From an uncultured Bacteroidota bacterium (GTDB lineage: Bacteria; Bacteroidota; Bacteroidia; NS11-12g; UBA955): DNA of 15,552 nt. The notes below the pieces were generated by a model, which searched no databases, was not told the origin of the DNA, and saw only the letters and a program-made list of their open reading frames with translations. The stretch covers positions 1 to 15,552 of the forward strand of contig CAJBVU010000085.1 in the NCBI GenBank assembly GCA_903959115.1, given 5' to 3'. Every line of letters starts with the position of its first letter. Position 1 is the stretch's first letter. Below, piece after piece: positions 1 to 7,397 of the stretch. Made by a program: the position numbers and the translations under genes.

Positions 1-1081
1 CGTTTGCCTCCTCCTTTTCACACAATCCCGAAAAAGAAACCAATCCGTTGTCAAAACCGATGATAACACCTATCAAATTCTAGACGACACCGAAGATCGC
101 ATCAGCTTCCCAAAATTCAACCCCCTTACCCTAATCCTACCCATTCTGCCAATCATTGCCTGGGTTACTTATGCAAAACATCTCACAGAACTGACATACA
201 ATACCCATTTTCTGCAGCAAATTAATCCAAGTCATTCCGTCTCAGAATTCATCTCCGTCACCCAATACAGCCTCAACACATGGGTTGATTCGCTCTATAT
301 CCCCTGGTGTATCACCGGCATCCTGTTGGTTTGGGTCTTTACGATGATAAAAAACAGGACATCACTTTCCGTTTTTGAACAACTCAGCGTCTGGCTATTC
401 CTAGGTTTCGCCGGGCTTTACGTCCTTTTTCACCTTCAATTCCGCTACCACGATTACTACTTCTTGTCCGCCTGGCCCTTTATCTTCTTTGCGATATTCT
501 CCCTTCAACAACGATACCTCAACGGTAAAATCCTTCTCCAAGGACTGCCAGCCATCGCAAGTATGTTAGGATTATGGATCATCCCATTTGTGAGTTTTGG
601 ACATGCCAATCGAATGCTTCATCACCGCTTTACCCCCAATGATTATTATGCGCAAAACGTAATAACAGATATTCGAGATTTAGAAATTCTAGGCAGCTGG
701 CTAAAAAGCAATAATACCCAAGACCAAGAAGTATTCGTTGCCTTCGACCCATCGCCCAACACCGCCCTCTATGCCCTTCAAACCAAAGGCGTAAGGCTTG
801 GACCCGATTATCAAGCCGATCTCGCCAAAGACATTTACAATAGTAAAATTGCACAAAGTAGCAACGATGCGAAGTTCTTTCCCAACAAAGTTGCTCCATC
901 AATTACGAAAGGGGATAACGGCCATCAAATCCCCAATAATGATTGTTTTAGAACCTTAGGTTACATCGTAACCAATGATACCGCTCGATGGTTCAAAGAA
1001 TACGCTAACATCGCCGTACCAACGCCATCGCACAAACCCCTCACCCAAAGTGGGAAGTGGTTCATCTTCTCAATCAAATAA
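1..1081 (+). CDS. GT39-like membrane glycosyltransferase, C-terminal part (partial)
   Basis: The open frame runs in from the left edge (first whole codon at base 2) and gives 359 residues ending at TAA 1079-1081. A start at TTG 326 is possible but unlikely, because the frame stays open and encodes convincing membrane sequence upstream of it. Visible are about five hydrophobic segments, including LTLILPILPIIAWV, a helix before the RYHDYYFLSAWPF stretch, and one ending IIPFVSFG, then a soluble C-terminal region of roughly 150 residues. The H-D-Y-Y-F-L motif at the start of a helix is common in GT-C fold, family 39 (PMT/ArnT-like) proteins, which use polyprenyl-phosphate sugar donors on the periplasmic side. 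The catalytic N-terminal loop lies outside the window, so donor and acceptor are unknown. The gene converges on the minus-strand barrel gene with only 2 bp between stop codons. Other GT-C families or an O-antigen-type membrane protein remain possible. Confidence 0.6.
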   Translation, partial: VCLLLFTQSRKRNQSVVKTDDNTYQILDDTEDRISFPKFNPLTLILPILPIIAWVTYAKHLTELTYNTHFLQQINPSHSVSEFISVTQYSLNTWVDSLYIPWCITGILLVWVFTMIKNRTSLSVFEQLSVWLFLGFAGLYVLFHLQFRYHDYYFLSAWPFIFFAIFSLQQRYLNGKILLQGLPAIASMLGLWIIPFVSFGHANRMLHHRFTPNDYYAQNVITDIRDLEILGSWLKSNNTQDQEVFVAFDPSPNTALYALQTKGVRLGPDYQADLAKDIYNSKIAQSSNDAKFFPNKVAPSITKGDNGHQIPNNDCFRTLGYIVTNDTARWFKEYANIAVPTPSHKPLTQSGKWFIFSIK

Positions 1082-1083
1082 GT

Positions 1084-2559
1084 TTACAACTTACAGCGAA
1101 CGCCAAATGAAATTCCAGCACCATGCTGACGCTTGGGGAATATCCATGCCTCTAAGCCCCGCAAATCAATCATGAAACTGGTCTGCCCCAACCCAATGAT
1201 GTTGGATTTCAAAAAGCCCTTATAGCCCAAATTCCATGTATCAAATCCGCCCAAACCCAAATAGGATTCAGAATAAAACGATGTCCATTTTTGTTCGCCT
1301 TTGGGACGGTAATAGGAACCCCAAGAGAGGGTGGTCGATAACACATAGCCTGGAATATTTAAATAGGTAAAATTTAAGTCCATGACATGAAGAAAGGCCC
1401 CACCCAATCCCTTTTTTGAGTCAGCTTGCTCTTTCGGTCGAATAGAAAATAACTCCCTCTGCGCATACAACGTAAACGGCGAAATAACCGTTCCAGAACG
1501 CTTTTGTGAATTGACCTTCAGCCTGGAATTCAAAGTATCTCTCTGACTTGTAAACCAATTGCCCAATTGCAAATCACGAGAATTCACCACCGCTTGGGTT
1601 ACTGTAACAGACTTAATTGGGGACTCACCCGCTGGCTTAAGTCCGCTCGTATTTTCATCCCAAGTATAACCCCGGCTATCCACCGACAGTGTAGGTAAAT
1701 ACAATATACCCAAATCTCTCACACCGTAATAAATTGGCTTGGCCAACCGACCAGACTCAGAAGGACTAATACGCATCGTCCGATCCATCGTCATCATCAC
1801 ACCCAACCCTTTTTGTCCAAATCCCAAACCCGCCGTGGATTGAGAATAAAAACGACCATTGATGACCACAGAATCTGCTATCGGACTTGTGTAAAGGCTC
1901 ATATCCTGGGTCTTTAACAAATTATACTGGGTCACCTGAGCGATAGAAAAATACAACTTCTCAATGCGCTTGGATTTGGGGACAGAAATTCCAAAGTCCA
2001 ACGTATTCATTCCCAAAGCAAAAAAGTGATTGCTTCCAACATCCAAAGTTCTACCCTTGTAATACCCATTTCCCCGAAAAACCAAGCGAAATGCATCCCC
2101 GGAAAAGGTGAGACCCGCCATTTGAATATTCCGAATCCCTATGGAAACAACCTCTGCTTTTTTACCGGCAGCCCTATATTGCTCAGAATGAAAGCGATGC
2201 ATTAATGGATAGAATACCAAACCCACAGATTGCATGTAACCCGCCCTGTTTTGTGTTTTCAAATGACTTTCGATAGATTCCGTAGCCGCCGGTGTGATAT
2301 ACCCGCCAAAGGCCATCTTTCCCATAAATGAAAAAGGCAGCACGTTGGATCCCGTTACCAATTGATAGCGAAATAAATCCTCATAAATTATGGGTTTGGC
2401 CGGGGGTAAAGGTGGTGATAACAGAGAGCTATTAGGCTTGGATTCTGTTGACAGTAAACTGCCCATAACCTGCGCTGTATCCGCGGATGCCTTTGCCAAA
2501 TTGACAAGTATCAAACAGAAACACAACAAAAACTTTTCTCCCAAAATCCTATTTGCCAT
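1084..2559 (-). CDS. Predicted outer-membrane beta-barrel protein, DUF5723-like
   Basis: 491 residues from ATG 2559 to TAA 1084-1086. The N-terminus is a Sec signal peptide: basic start, hydrophobic core FLLCFCLILVNLA, likely cleavage after A-S-A at residues 24-26. A proline-rich linker (SPPLPPAKP, about residues 48-56) follows. The rest is rich in alternating aromatic and glycine strands and ends in a short strand, as expected for a beta-barrel. The segment RLVFRGNGYYKGRTLDVGS resembles the GNG-x-x-x-G-x-x-x-D region I associate with DUF5723 proteins of Bacteroidota; this is recollection, not a search. The start codon lies inside the end of the upstream lipoprotein gene (11-bp overlap) and is preceded by GAGGTGAGGT, an unusually good ribosome-binding sequence for this phylum, so translational coupling is likely. 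The function is unknown; a partner of the lipoprotein in the outer membrane is an inference. Confidence 0.75.
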   Translation of the reverse strand: MANRILGEKFLLCFCLILVNLAKASADTAQVMGSLLSTESKPNSSLLSPPLPPAKPIIYEDLFRYQLVTGSNVLPFSFMGKMAFGGYITPAATESIESHLKTQNRAGYMQSVGLVFYPLMHRFHSEQYRAAGKKAEVVSIGIRNIQMAGLTFSGDAFRLVFRGNGYYKGRTLDVGSNHFFALGMNTLDFGISVPKSKRIEKLYFSIAQVTQYNLLKTQDMSLYTSPIADSVVINGRFYSQSTAGLGFGQKGLGVMMTMDRTMRISPSESGRLAKPIYYGVRDLGILYLPTLSVDSRGYTWDENTSGLKPAGESPIKSVTVTQAVVNSRDLQLGNWFTSQRDTLNSRLKVNSQKRSGTVISPFTLYAQRELFSIRPKEQADSKKGLGGAFLHVMDLNFTYLNIPGYVLSTTLSWGSYYRPKGEQKWTSFYSESYLGLGGFDTWNLGYKGFLKSNIIGLGQTSFMIDLRGLEAWIFPKRQHGAGISFGVRCKL

Positions 2560-4594
2560 ACCTCACCTCGTATTCAAAATCCACCGTCGTTGAAATGCTA
2601 ATCGTGCTATTGTCGTATAGCTTTTTCATCTTCCCATCGCCCGTTAACGTCGTCGTTATCGCGATAAACTTCGCCTTTTTCAAAGCATCCACCTTATCTC
2701 TGCCTATCCCAATAGAAAAGACCGTCTCCGATTGCGCAGTAGGATATCCATTGGCGTCAGCAACCCCTGGCTCAATCACATTATCCGCAGGATCAATGTC
2801 CAAACTAGCGATGCCTTTTTCTTTTTCGTCTAGCAACATCAACTGCAACTTAGCGCCCAAAGGAAATGAGTTTTTAATGCGAACATCCATCTTGGCCGAT
2901 TTGATTCTATCCAATCCCGCAATCGCCGTCCAATCCACACTCTGCGTATCTCTCAACACAAACTGATTCAAAGAAAACTCCGCCGGAAACTCCACTTTCA
3001 TTAAAATATCTACCTTACTGTTGTCGAACACAAAATCCTTGTACAAATTCAAATTCTCATTGGGATTGATCTCCATATCCAAATTATAATCCAACATCTG
3101 AGGCAAATTCTCAATAAACGCTTTGATATTTGAATTGGTCCCATCAAGCACAATTTCCGATTCCACGAAAGCATCTCTTCTAAACGGCGGCGCTGAAATT
3201 AGTATGTCGTTATTCAACGACATTGAATTCAACTTCACCGTATTCTTCGTAAACACGTTTTCTCCAGCCAAAGAACGAATTTTGATCCGTCCTTCCGCGC
3301 CAATGCTATTTCTCACGATCAAACTCACCTTGAAATCCTTGAATTTCAAATCTCCATTTAACCCCTTGAATAAATCAAACGGCGCTTTTTGATCCCCGCT
3401 CTGATTTAAACTCTGTCCCATATAACCAATCGCATAATCCGGAATCAATGATTCCATACGATAATCGATGCGGATACTATCGCTCAAACCAATCGCCACC
3501 TTTCTGCCCGAACTATCTAAACGAACCACCAAAATCTGGTGAAACGTGTTCACGGTATCTTTCACATCAGGGTCCTTACCCCTAAAATCAATCAAATAAT
3601 CGGTCAAATCAAAAAACTCATCACGAGTACTTACCCCATTGGGCGGTGCCGCTGGCAACTTGACCACCGACGAGAGCACCTTACCCCCTTTGGTTGCACT
3701 AGGAATCTCAAACAACATTGTCATGTCTTCCTGAATGGTACTCGCCAATTTGATTTTTAAATTACCCGCCTTCGCCTTAAAATATTTCACTTCCGCTCCC
3801 CCCATAAACACCGTCAAACCCTCATTCTGGTCAATCACATTCTGCGTTGGAAAGGCCGCAACCGCATACCTCGGATGCAATCGAGAAACCGTCAATTCTA
3901 GGTCAACCCCCTTGCTTGCATCAATCAAAACTGGACCGCTACTCGCCTCCGTAACCAATTGTTTGATACTGCCTTTTAAGGTCTTCGTTACCGTTTTATC
4001 CTTTAAATCGATGCGCTTGGTGACCTTGCCTCCAATCGGAATATTCGTAAAAGAATCATAAGCAACTTCTGAATTATCCCCCGCATTGGTCAGTTCGAAA
4101 ATCACCAACTTTACCTTCACCGGCAAATTATTGGAAATGCTAATATCTAAAAATCCACTGTCTAGGGTTGCGGTTTCAAAAAAGGCACTCGCATCGATAT
4201 CCACCGGTGTTAAATTCCCCTGATTCTGCTCTGGAATATTGGCGGTCTGACCGTCGAGCAACTTAAATAAGGGGTTAATTTGGCCCAAAGTAATTTGCTG
4301 AACAATTGAGCGATCCGTTAATTTCAATCTTTTCAACGTAAATGAAGCCGTAAGTCCGGTATCATAAGCTCTCACATTTGCCATTCGATAGGTGTAAACC
4401 AAATTCTCATAACTGAGCTTATAACTGCTGTCGGACGCGGTGTGATCCAAATATTTTGAATCGATCTGACCCAAGTTTAATGTCGATCTAAATAACGGTG
4501 CCGCCACTCTATTGTCCCATGAAATCTCTCTCCGACAGGCACTAAAGAATAAAACAACACCCAAAAACAAAGTGAAAATCTGAGATTTACGCAT
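2549..4594 (-). CDS. Large outer-membrane lipoprotein of unknown function
   Basis: 681 residues when started at ATG 4594. A longer reading from GTG 4615 adds seven residues, but the internal ATG puts a compact lipoprotein signal (MRKSQIFTLFLGVVLFFSAC) right at the N-terminus, with lipobox F-S-A-C and acylated cysteine at residue 20. The mature start CRREISWDN resembles lipoproteins widespread in Bacteroidota that begin C-x-K/R-E-I-S-W-D. The body is predicted beta-sandwich: several repeats of alternating hydrophobic strands, and a C-terminal part (KMDVRIKNSFPLGAKLQLML) that recalls LEA14/WHy-like immunoglobulin folds, though I cannot confirm this. No enzyme motif is visible. It is the first gene of a two-gene unit with the barrel protein, whose start overlaps its stop by 11 bp. 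A surface or periplasm-facing partner of the barrel is the simplest idea. Confidence 0.8.
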   Translation of the reverse strand: MRKSQIFTLFLGVVLFFSACRREISWDNRVAAPLFRSTLNLGQIDSKYLDHTASDSSYKLSYENLVYTYRMANVRAYDTGLTASFTLKRLKLTDRSIVQQITLGQINPLFKLLDGQTANIPEQNQGNLTPVDIDASAFFETATLDSGFLDISISNNLPVKVKLVIFELTNAGDNSEVAYDSFTNIPIGGKVTKRIDLKDKTVTKTLKGSIKQLVTEASSGPVLIDASKGVDLELTVSRLHPRYAVAAFPTQNVIDQNEGLTVFMGGAEVKYFKAKAGNLKIKLASTIQEDMTMLFEIPSATKGGKVLSSVVKLPAAPPNGVSTRDEFFDLTDYLIDFRGKDPDVKDTVNTFHQILVVRLDSSGRKVAIGLSDSIRIDYRMESLIPDYAIGYMGQSLNQSGDQKAPFDLFKGLNGDLKFKDFKVSLIVRNSIGAEGRIKIRSLAGENVFTKNTVKLNSMSLNNDILISAPPFRRDAFVESEIVLDGTNSNIKAFIENLPQMLDYNLDMEINPNENLNLYKDFVFDNSKVDILMKVEFPAEFSLNQFVLRDTQSVDWTAIAGLDRIKSAKMDVRIKNSFPLGAKLQLMLLDEKEKGIASLDIDPADNVIEPGVADANGYPTAQSETVFSIGIGRDKVDALKKAKFIAITTTLTGDGKMKKLYDNSTISISTTVDFEYEVRYGK

Positions 4595-4600
4595 ATGAAG

Positions 4601-4734
4601 GCACAATTTACTCACTATTTAGGGAAACTGAAAAGAATTCACCCAAATCCCGATACAAAACAAGCGACGCTCTTATTCAAGATCGGGCTGTGATTGATAA
4701 ACGAATGCTCCTCAGATTGAATTGGAAATTGTGC
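4601..4734. repeat. 9-bp inverted repeat bracketing the lipoprotein upstream region
   Basis: GCACAATTT at 4601-4609 is matched by its exact complement AAATTGTGC at 4726-4734, with 116 bases between. The arms frame the non-coding region (4595-4757) between the end of the small membrane protein gene and the start of the lipoprotein gene. A shorter pair, CCCGAT at 4649-4654 and ATCGGG at 4682-4687, sits inside. The rest of this region shows no clear TAnnTTTG promoter; the nearest is TTGTTTTG on the minus strand. The repeat may be coincidental. Confidence 0.3.
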
Positions 4735-4757
4735 TTGCCGGATTTGAAAATATAGTA

Positions 4758-5255
4758 CTAGGCCAATAAATACTTACTTCCGAAAATAATTATGCCCCAA
4801 AAAGCAATACTGACCGACATATACAACCAAATTTTGAATCGGTCCGATTCCAATCCCACTGCAATCAGACAACCAGGAGCAATGCCAAGTGTAATCGGGG
4901 AAATAAAACATAAAATCGGCAATCCTCCGTTTTTCTTAATTTTCACCAACCAGCGATTCTTCTTACTAAATCGTTTTGGGTGATCCAATGTCGTTATTCC
5001 TTTTTTACGTTTGAACCATAGATTGTAAGCTACGATTTTGGATTGTGCCCAATTGCCAAAGAATATCCAAAAAAAGGCCGCAGCAATTCCACCTACCGTT
5101 GTGATTAGATAACCCCATGCGGGATTATCAAAATGAGCAATTGCCATTCCAGCAGCAACAACATATTTCACAAAGCACATAAAAAAAACACCCACCTGCC
5201 ATAAAAACTCGGGATCAATCCATGTTGTCGCTAAAATTAATGTGCCCGAATACAT
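4758..5255 (-). CDS. Small four-helix inner-membrane protein
   Basis: 165 residues, ATG 5255 to TAG 4758-4760. Hydrophobic segments at about residues 19-40, 47-67, 111-134 and 140-163 are separated by a strongly basic loop (about 72-109, many Lys and Arg), which should face the cytoplasm. The third segment contains GGLPILCFISPITLGIAPG, a glycine/proline-broken helix reminiscent of the re-entrant loops in small multidrug-export (Sm_multidrug_ex) and VTT/DedA-type proteins. The resemblance is weak and the arginine typical of DedA loops is absent. No substrate can be inferred. It is divergent from the porin gene, with 63 bp between starts and a palindrome in the gap. It could be cotranscribed with the lipoprotein gene downstream, but 163 bp separates its stop codon from that start. 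Confidence 0.65.
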   Translation of the reverse strand: MYSGTLILATTWIDPEFLWQVGVFFMCFVKYVVAAGMAIAHFDNPAWGYLITTVGGIAAAFFWIFFGNWAQSKIVAYNLWFKRKKGITTLDHPKRFSKKNRWLVKIKKNGGLPILCFISPITLGIAPGCLIAVGLESDRFKIWLYMSVSIAFWGIIIFGSKYLLA

Positions 5256-5290
5256 CTATTTTTTCTTTTGAGTTATGTTCAATTTTTATT

Positions 5291-5302
5291 CGCAAATTTG
5301 CG
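5291..5302. promoter_or_regulatory. 12-bp perfect palindrome in a divergent promoter region
   Basis: CGCAAATTTGCG is fully self-complementary and lies between the divergent starts at 5255 (-) and 5319 (+). Its core CAAATTTG matches the Bacteroidota -7 element TAnnTTTG except for the first base, and does so on both strands. A TTTG lies 22 bases upstream of the core on the plus strand, near the usual spacing for a -33 element. It may therefore be a two-way promoter core, an operator, or both. No experimental support is available. Confidence 0.35.
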
Positions 5303-5318
5303 TTAACATTCAAGCCCA

Positions 5319-7391
5319 TTGAAAAAGCAACTCCTCCTCATATTTACCATTGCTTATCTCATTTTCACTGGAACTGAATTGTTCGGACAAGCCATCGAAA
5401 TGCAAAGTCCAAAAAATGCTGCCGCAGACACAACGAAAGTAACCAAAGATACTGCATCAAAAAGCACAATGCTAAAAATAGAACCCTATTTGGCATTAGA
5501 TTTTTTTGGAATCAATCCCTTTATTCACCAACCAACACCATCAAAAAATAAGCGTGACACGCTAATCTATTCCACAGGTCAAATGGATACTACTCTTGTG
5601 GATGTAAATAACTACCGATATAATTTGCAGCAGTTCAATCTGGGGGAGCCGGGAAGTCCAACCTATATGGGATTCGACAATGCATCGTATTTCTCCAAAA
5701 ACGGTCGTGCTTATTTCAACTCAAATGCCATTAACATGTTTAACCCCATGCAAATTGGATTATCTCCATTCGACAATAACAAATATTTGCGGTTGCACAG
5801 AGCCTTTGCGCCTTTTACTAAATTCAAATACCTCCAAGGGCCAGGAAAAACGATCGCGGTAAATGCTCTACATACCCAGAATTTTGGAGCTCGCTCTAAT
5901 ATAACCCTGGATTACAACAGTGTTACCAGCCAAGAACAATATGTAGGCTCATTACAAAATAATACCCATCGAAATATCCATATCAACCAACTGTCCATTT
6001 CCAAAAATGGCAAATATAAGCAAGTGGTTTATTTGGGTTGGGAACGTGGGAACCGACAAGAAAATGGGGGATTGGCATCGGAGTCGGATTTCTTTATTCC
6101 GGTTGATTCGAGTAAGTTTCAAATTCGTCCGCTTGGCAATTACAACCCGCGTTTAACGACAGCAAAATCGCTGTTTTCAAGCCACAACCACCAATTACAC
6201 CAGCAGTATCAGATCAAAAAAAGACTGTATATTACCCAAGCAGTGTCGTGGGAAAAGACAGCCTATCAGTTTAAAGACAGTAAACGAGATACAAATTTTT
6301 ATGGCAAACGTTATTTCGAGACCGCTCTAAAAACGAATGATAGCAACGTTTGGCAAATGATTACGCAGGCAATAGGAATTAAAAAATCAACTGATTTATT
6401 TCAATTTCATGTCCAACATTTGTATCAGGCTGCAACCTATCAATCGAATTTGTTGCGATTTACACAAAACCAAAAAATACTAAACTATCAATCCGCCGGA
6501 CTTCAATTGGATGGTTCACTGGGCTTATTCAGATTTCCATCGATGCAGTTTAGAGCAGCATATATGTATGCTGGCTATGCCAAAAATTCACATCAACTTT
6601 TTGGGAGTTTTTATCTTTTGCGCAAATCTTATCATAACAACGGCAACGGTATTAAATATTTACACTTCAATGCAGAAGGTCAAAGTCAAACAACCCCTGC
6701 CTCATTCTTCCAACAAAATTTTTATTCAAACCATTTCATTTATAACAACAAATTTGAACTCACAGGCGACAAGCACATTGCGGGTAGAGTTAATTTTCAT
6801 AATCAATCAGACTCTTCTCGCAAACGGATGTTAGGACTGTTCGCGGTAGTTAGAAGTGGTAGTTGGACTAACCCAATCTTATCCCTTGATTCTCTTCCCT
6901 TTACGCAATTTGGATCTCAACCATACAAACAGGTGGAAATGAATTTTTCGATGCGCGGGAAACGACTATACTTTACCCAAACTGCCAATATCAAAAAGTT
7001 CAATTCCTCATTACCCACGATTTTCAATATGGGTCAGCCCGTTTTAAGAACTACAACCACGCTAGAATACAAAATGCCCGCTTTCAAAAAAGCTATGATT
7101 CTAACGCTGGGTACAAATATCCAGTACACATCAAAATTTCAAAATACGACTTACAGGCCAGACGCAGGCTCATTTATCGTCCATAGCAACCTCACCAATC
7201 TAGGTAATTATTTTGAATTGGATTTGTATGCCGTGGCCAAGGTACAGACCCTAGATATCTTTCTCAAAGCCGAGCATATCAACGAAATCTTCGTCATTCC
7301 AGGTTTCAATACCCGCTACCAATACGTCGCCGGTTACCCCATCCAGCCCTATAGAATTCGATTCGGCTTGAACTGGAAATTCTATAACTAA
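5319..7391 (+). CDS. Putative outer-membrane porin, Porin_10 type
   Basis: 690 residues from TTG 5319 to TAA 7389-7391. The TTG start is chosen because it begins a clean signal peptide (MKKQLLLIFTIAYLIFTGTE, likely cleaved around G23/Q24), and the next ATG, at residue 28, would destroy it. After a short Thr/Lys-rich spacer the protein shows hallmarks of the Bacteroidota Porin_10 family: NLGEPGSP at 107-114, a G-Y/F-D segment, L-x-Y-L-Q-G-P-G near 169-176, HTQNF at 185-189, and RQENGGL at 246-252 (family form xxENGG). The long tail consists of alternating amphipathic strands ending in an aromatic-rich terminal strand (RFGLNWKFYN), the typical barrel-assembly signal. These proteins are predicted general diffusion channels; the substrate is unknown. 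The reading frame is intact and full length for the family. It converges on polA with a 6-bp gap and no evident terminator. Confidence 0.88.
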   Translation: MKKQLLLIFTIAYLIFTGTELFGQAIEMQSPKNAAADTTKVTKDTASKSTMLKIEPYLALDFFGINPFIHQPTPSKNKRDTLIYSTGQMDTTLVDVNNYRYNLQQFNLGEPGSPTYMGFDNASYFSKNGRAYFNSNAINMFNPMQIGLSPFDNNKYLRLHRAFAPFTKFKYLQGPGKTIAVNALHTQNFGARSNITLDYNSVTSQEQYVGSLQNNTHRNIHINQLSISKNGKYKQVVYLGWERGNRQENGGLASESDFFIPVDSSKFQIRPLGNYNPRLTTAKSLFSSHNHQLHQQYQIKKRLYITQAVSWEKTAYQFKDSKRDTNFYGKRYFETALKTNDSNVWQMITQAIGIKKSTDLFQFHVQHLYQAATYQSNLLRFTQNQKILNYQSAGLQLDGSLGLFRFPSMQFRAAYMYAGYAKNSHQLFGSFYLLRKSYHNNGNGIKYLHFNAEGQSQTTPASFFQQNFYSNHFIYNNKFELTGDKHIAGRVNFHNQSDSSRKRMLGLFAVVRSGSWTNPILSLDSLPFTQFGSQPYKQVEMNFSMRGKRLYFTQTANIKKFNSSLPTIFNMGQPVLRTTTTLEYKMPAFKKAMILTLGTNIQYTSKFQNTTYRPDAGSFIVHSNLTNLGNYFELDLYAVAKVQTLDIFLKAEHINEIFVIPGFNTRYQYVAGYPIQPYRIRFGLNWKFYN

Positions 7392-7397
7392 CTCAGT

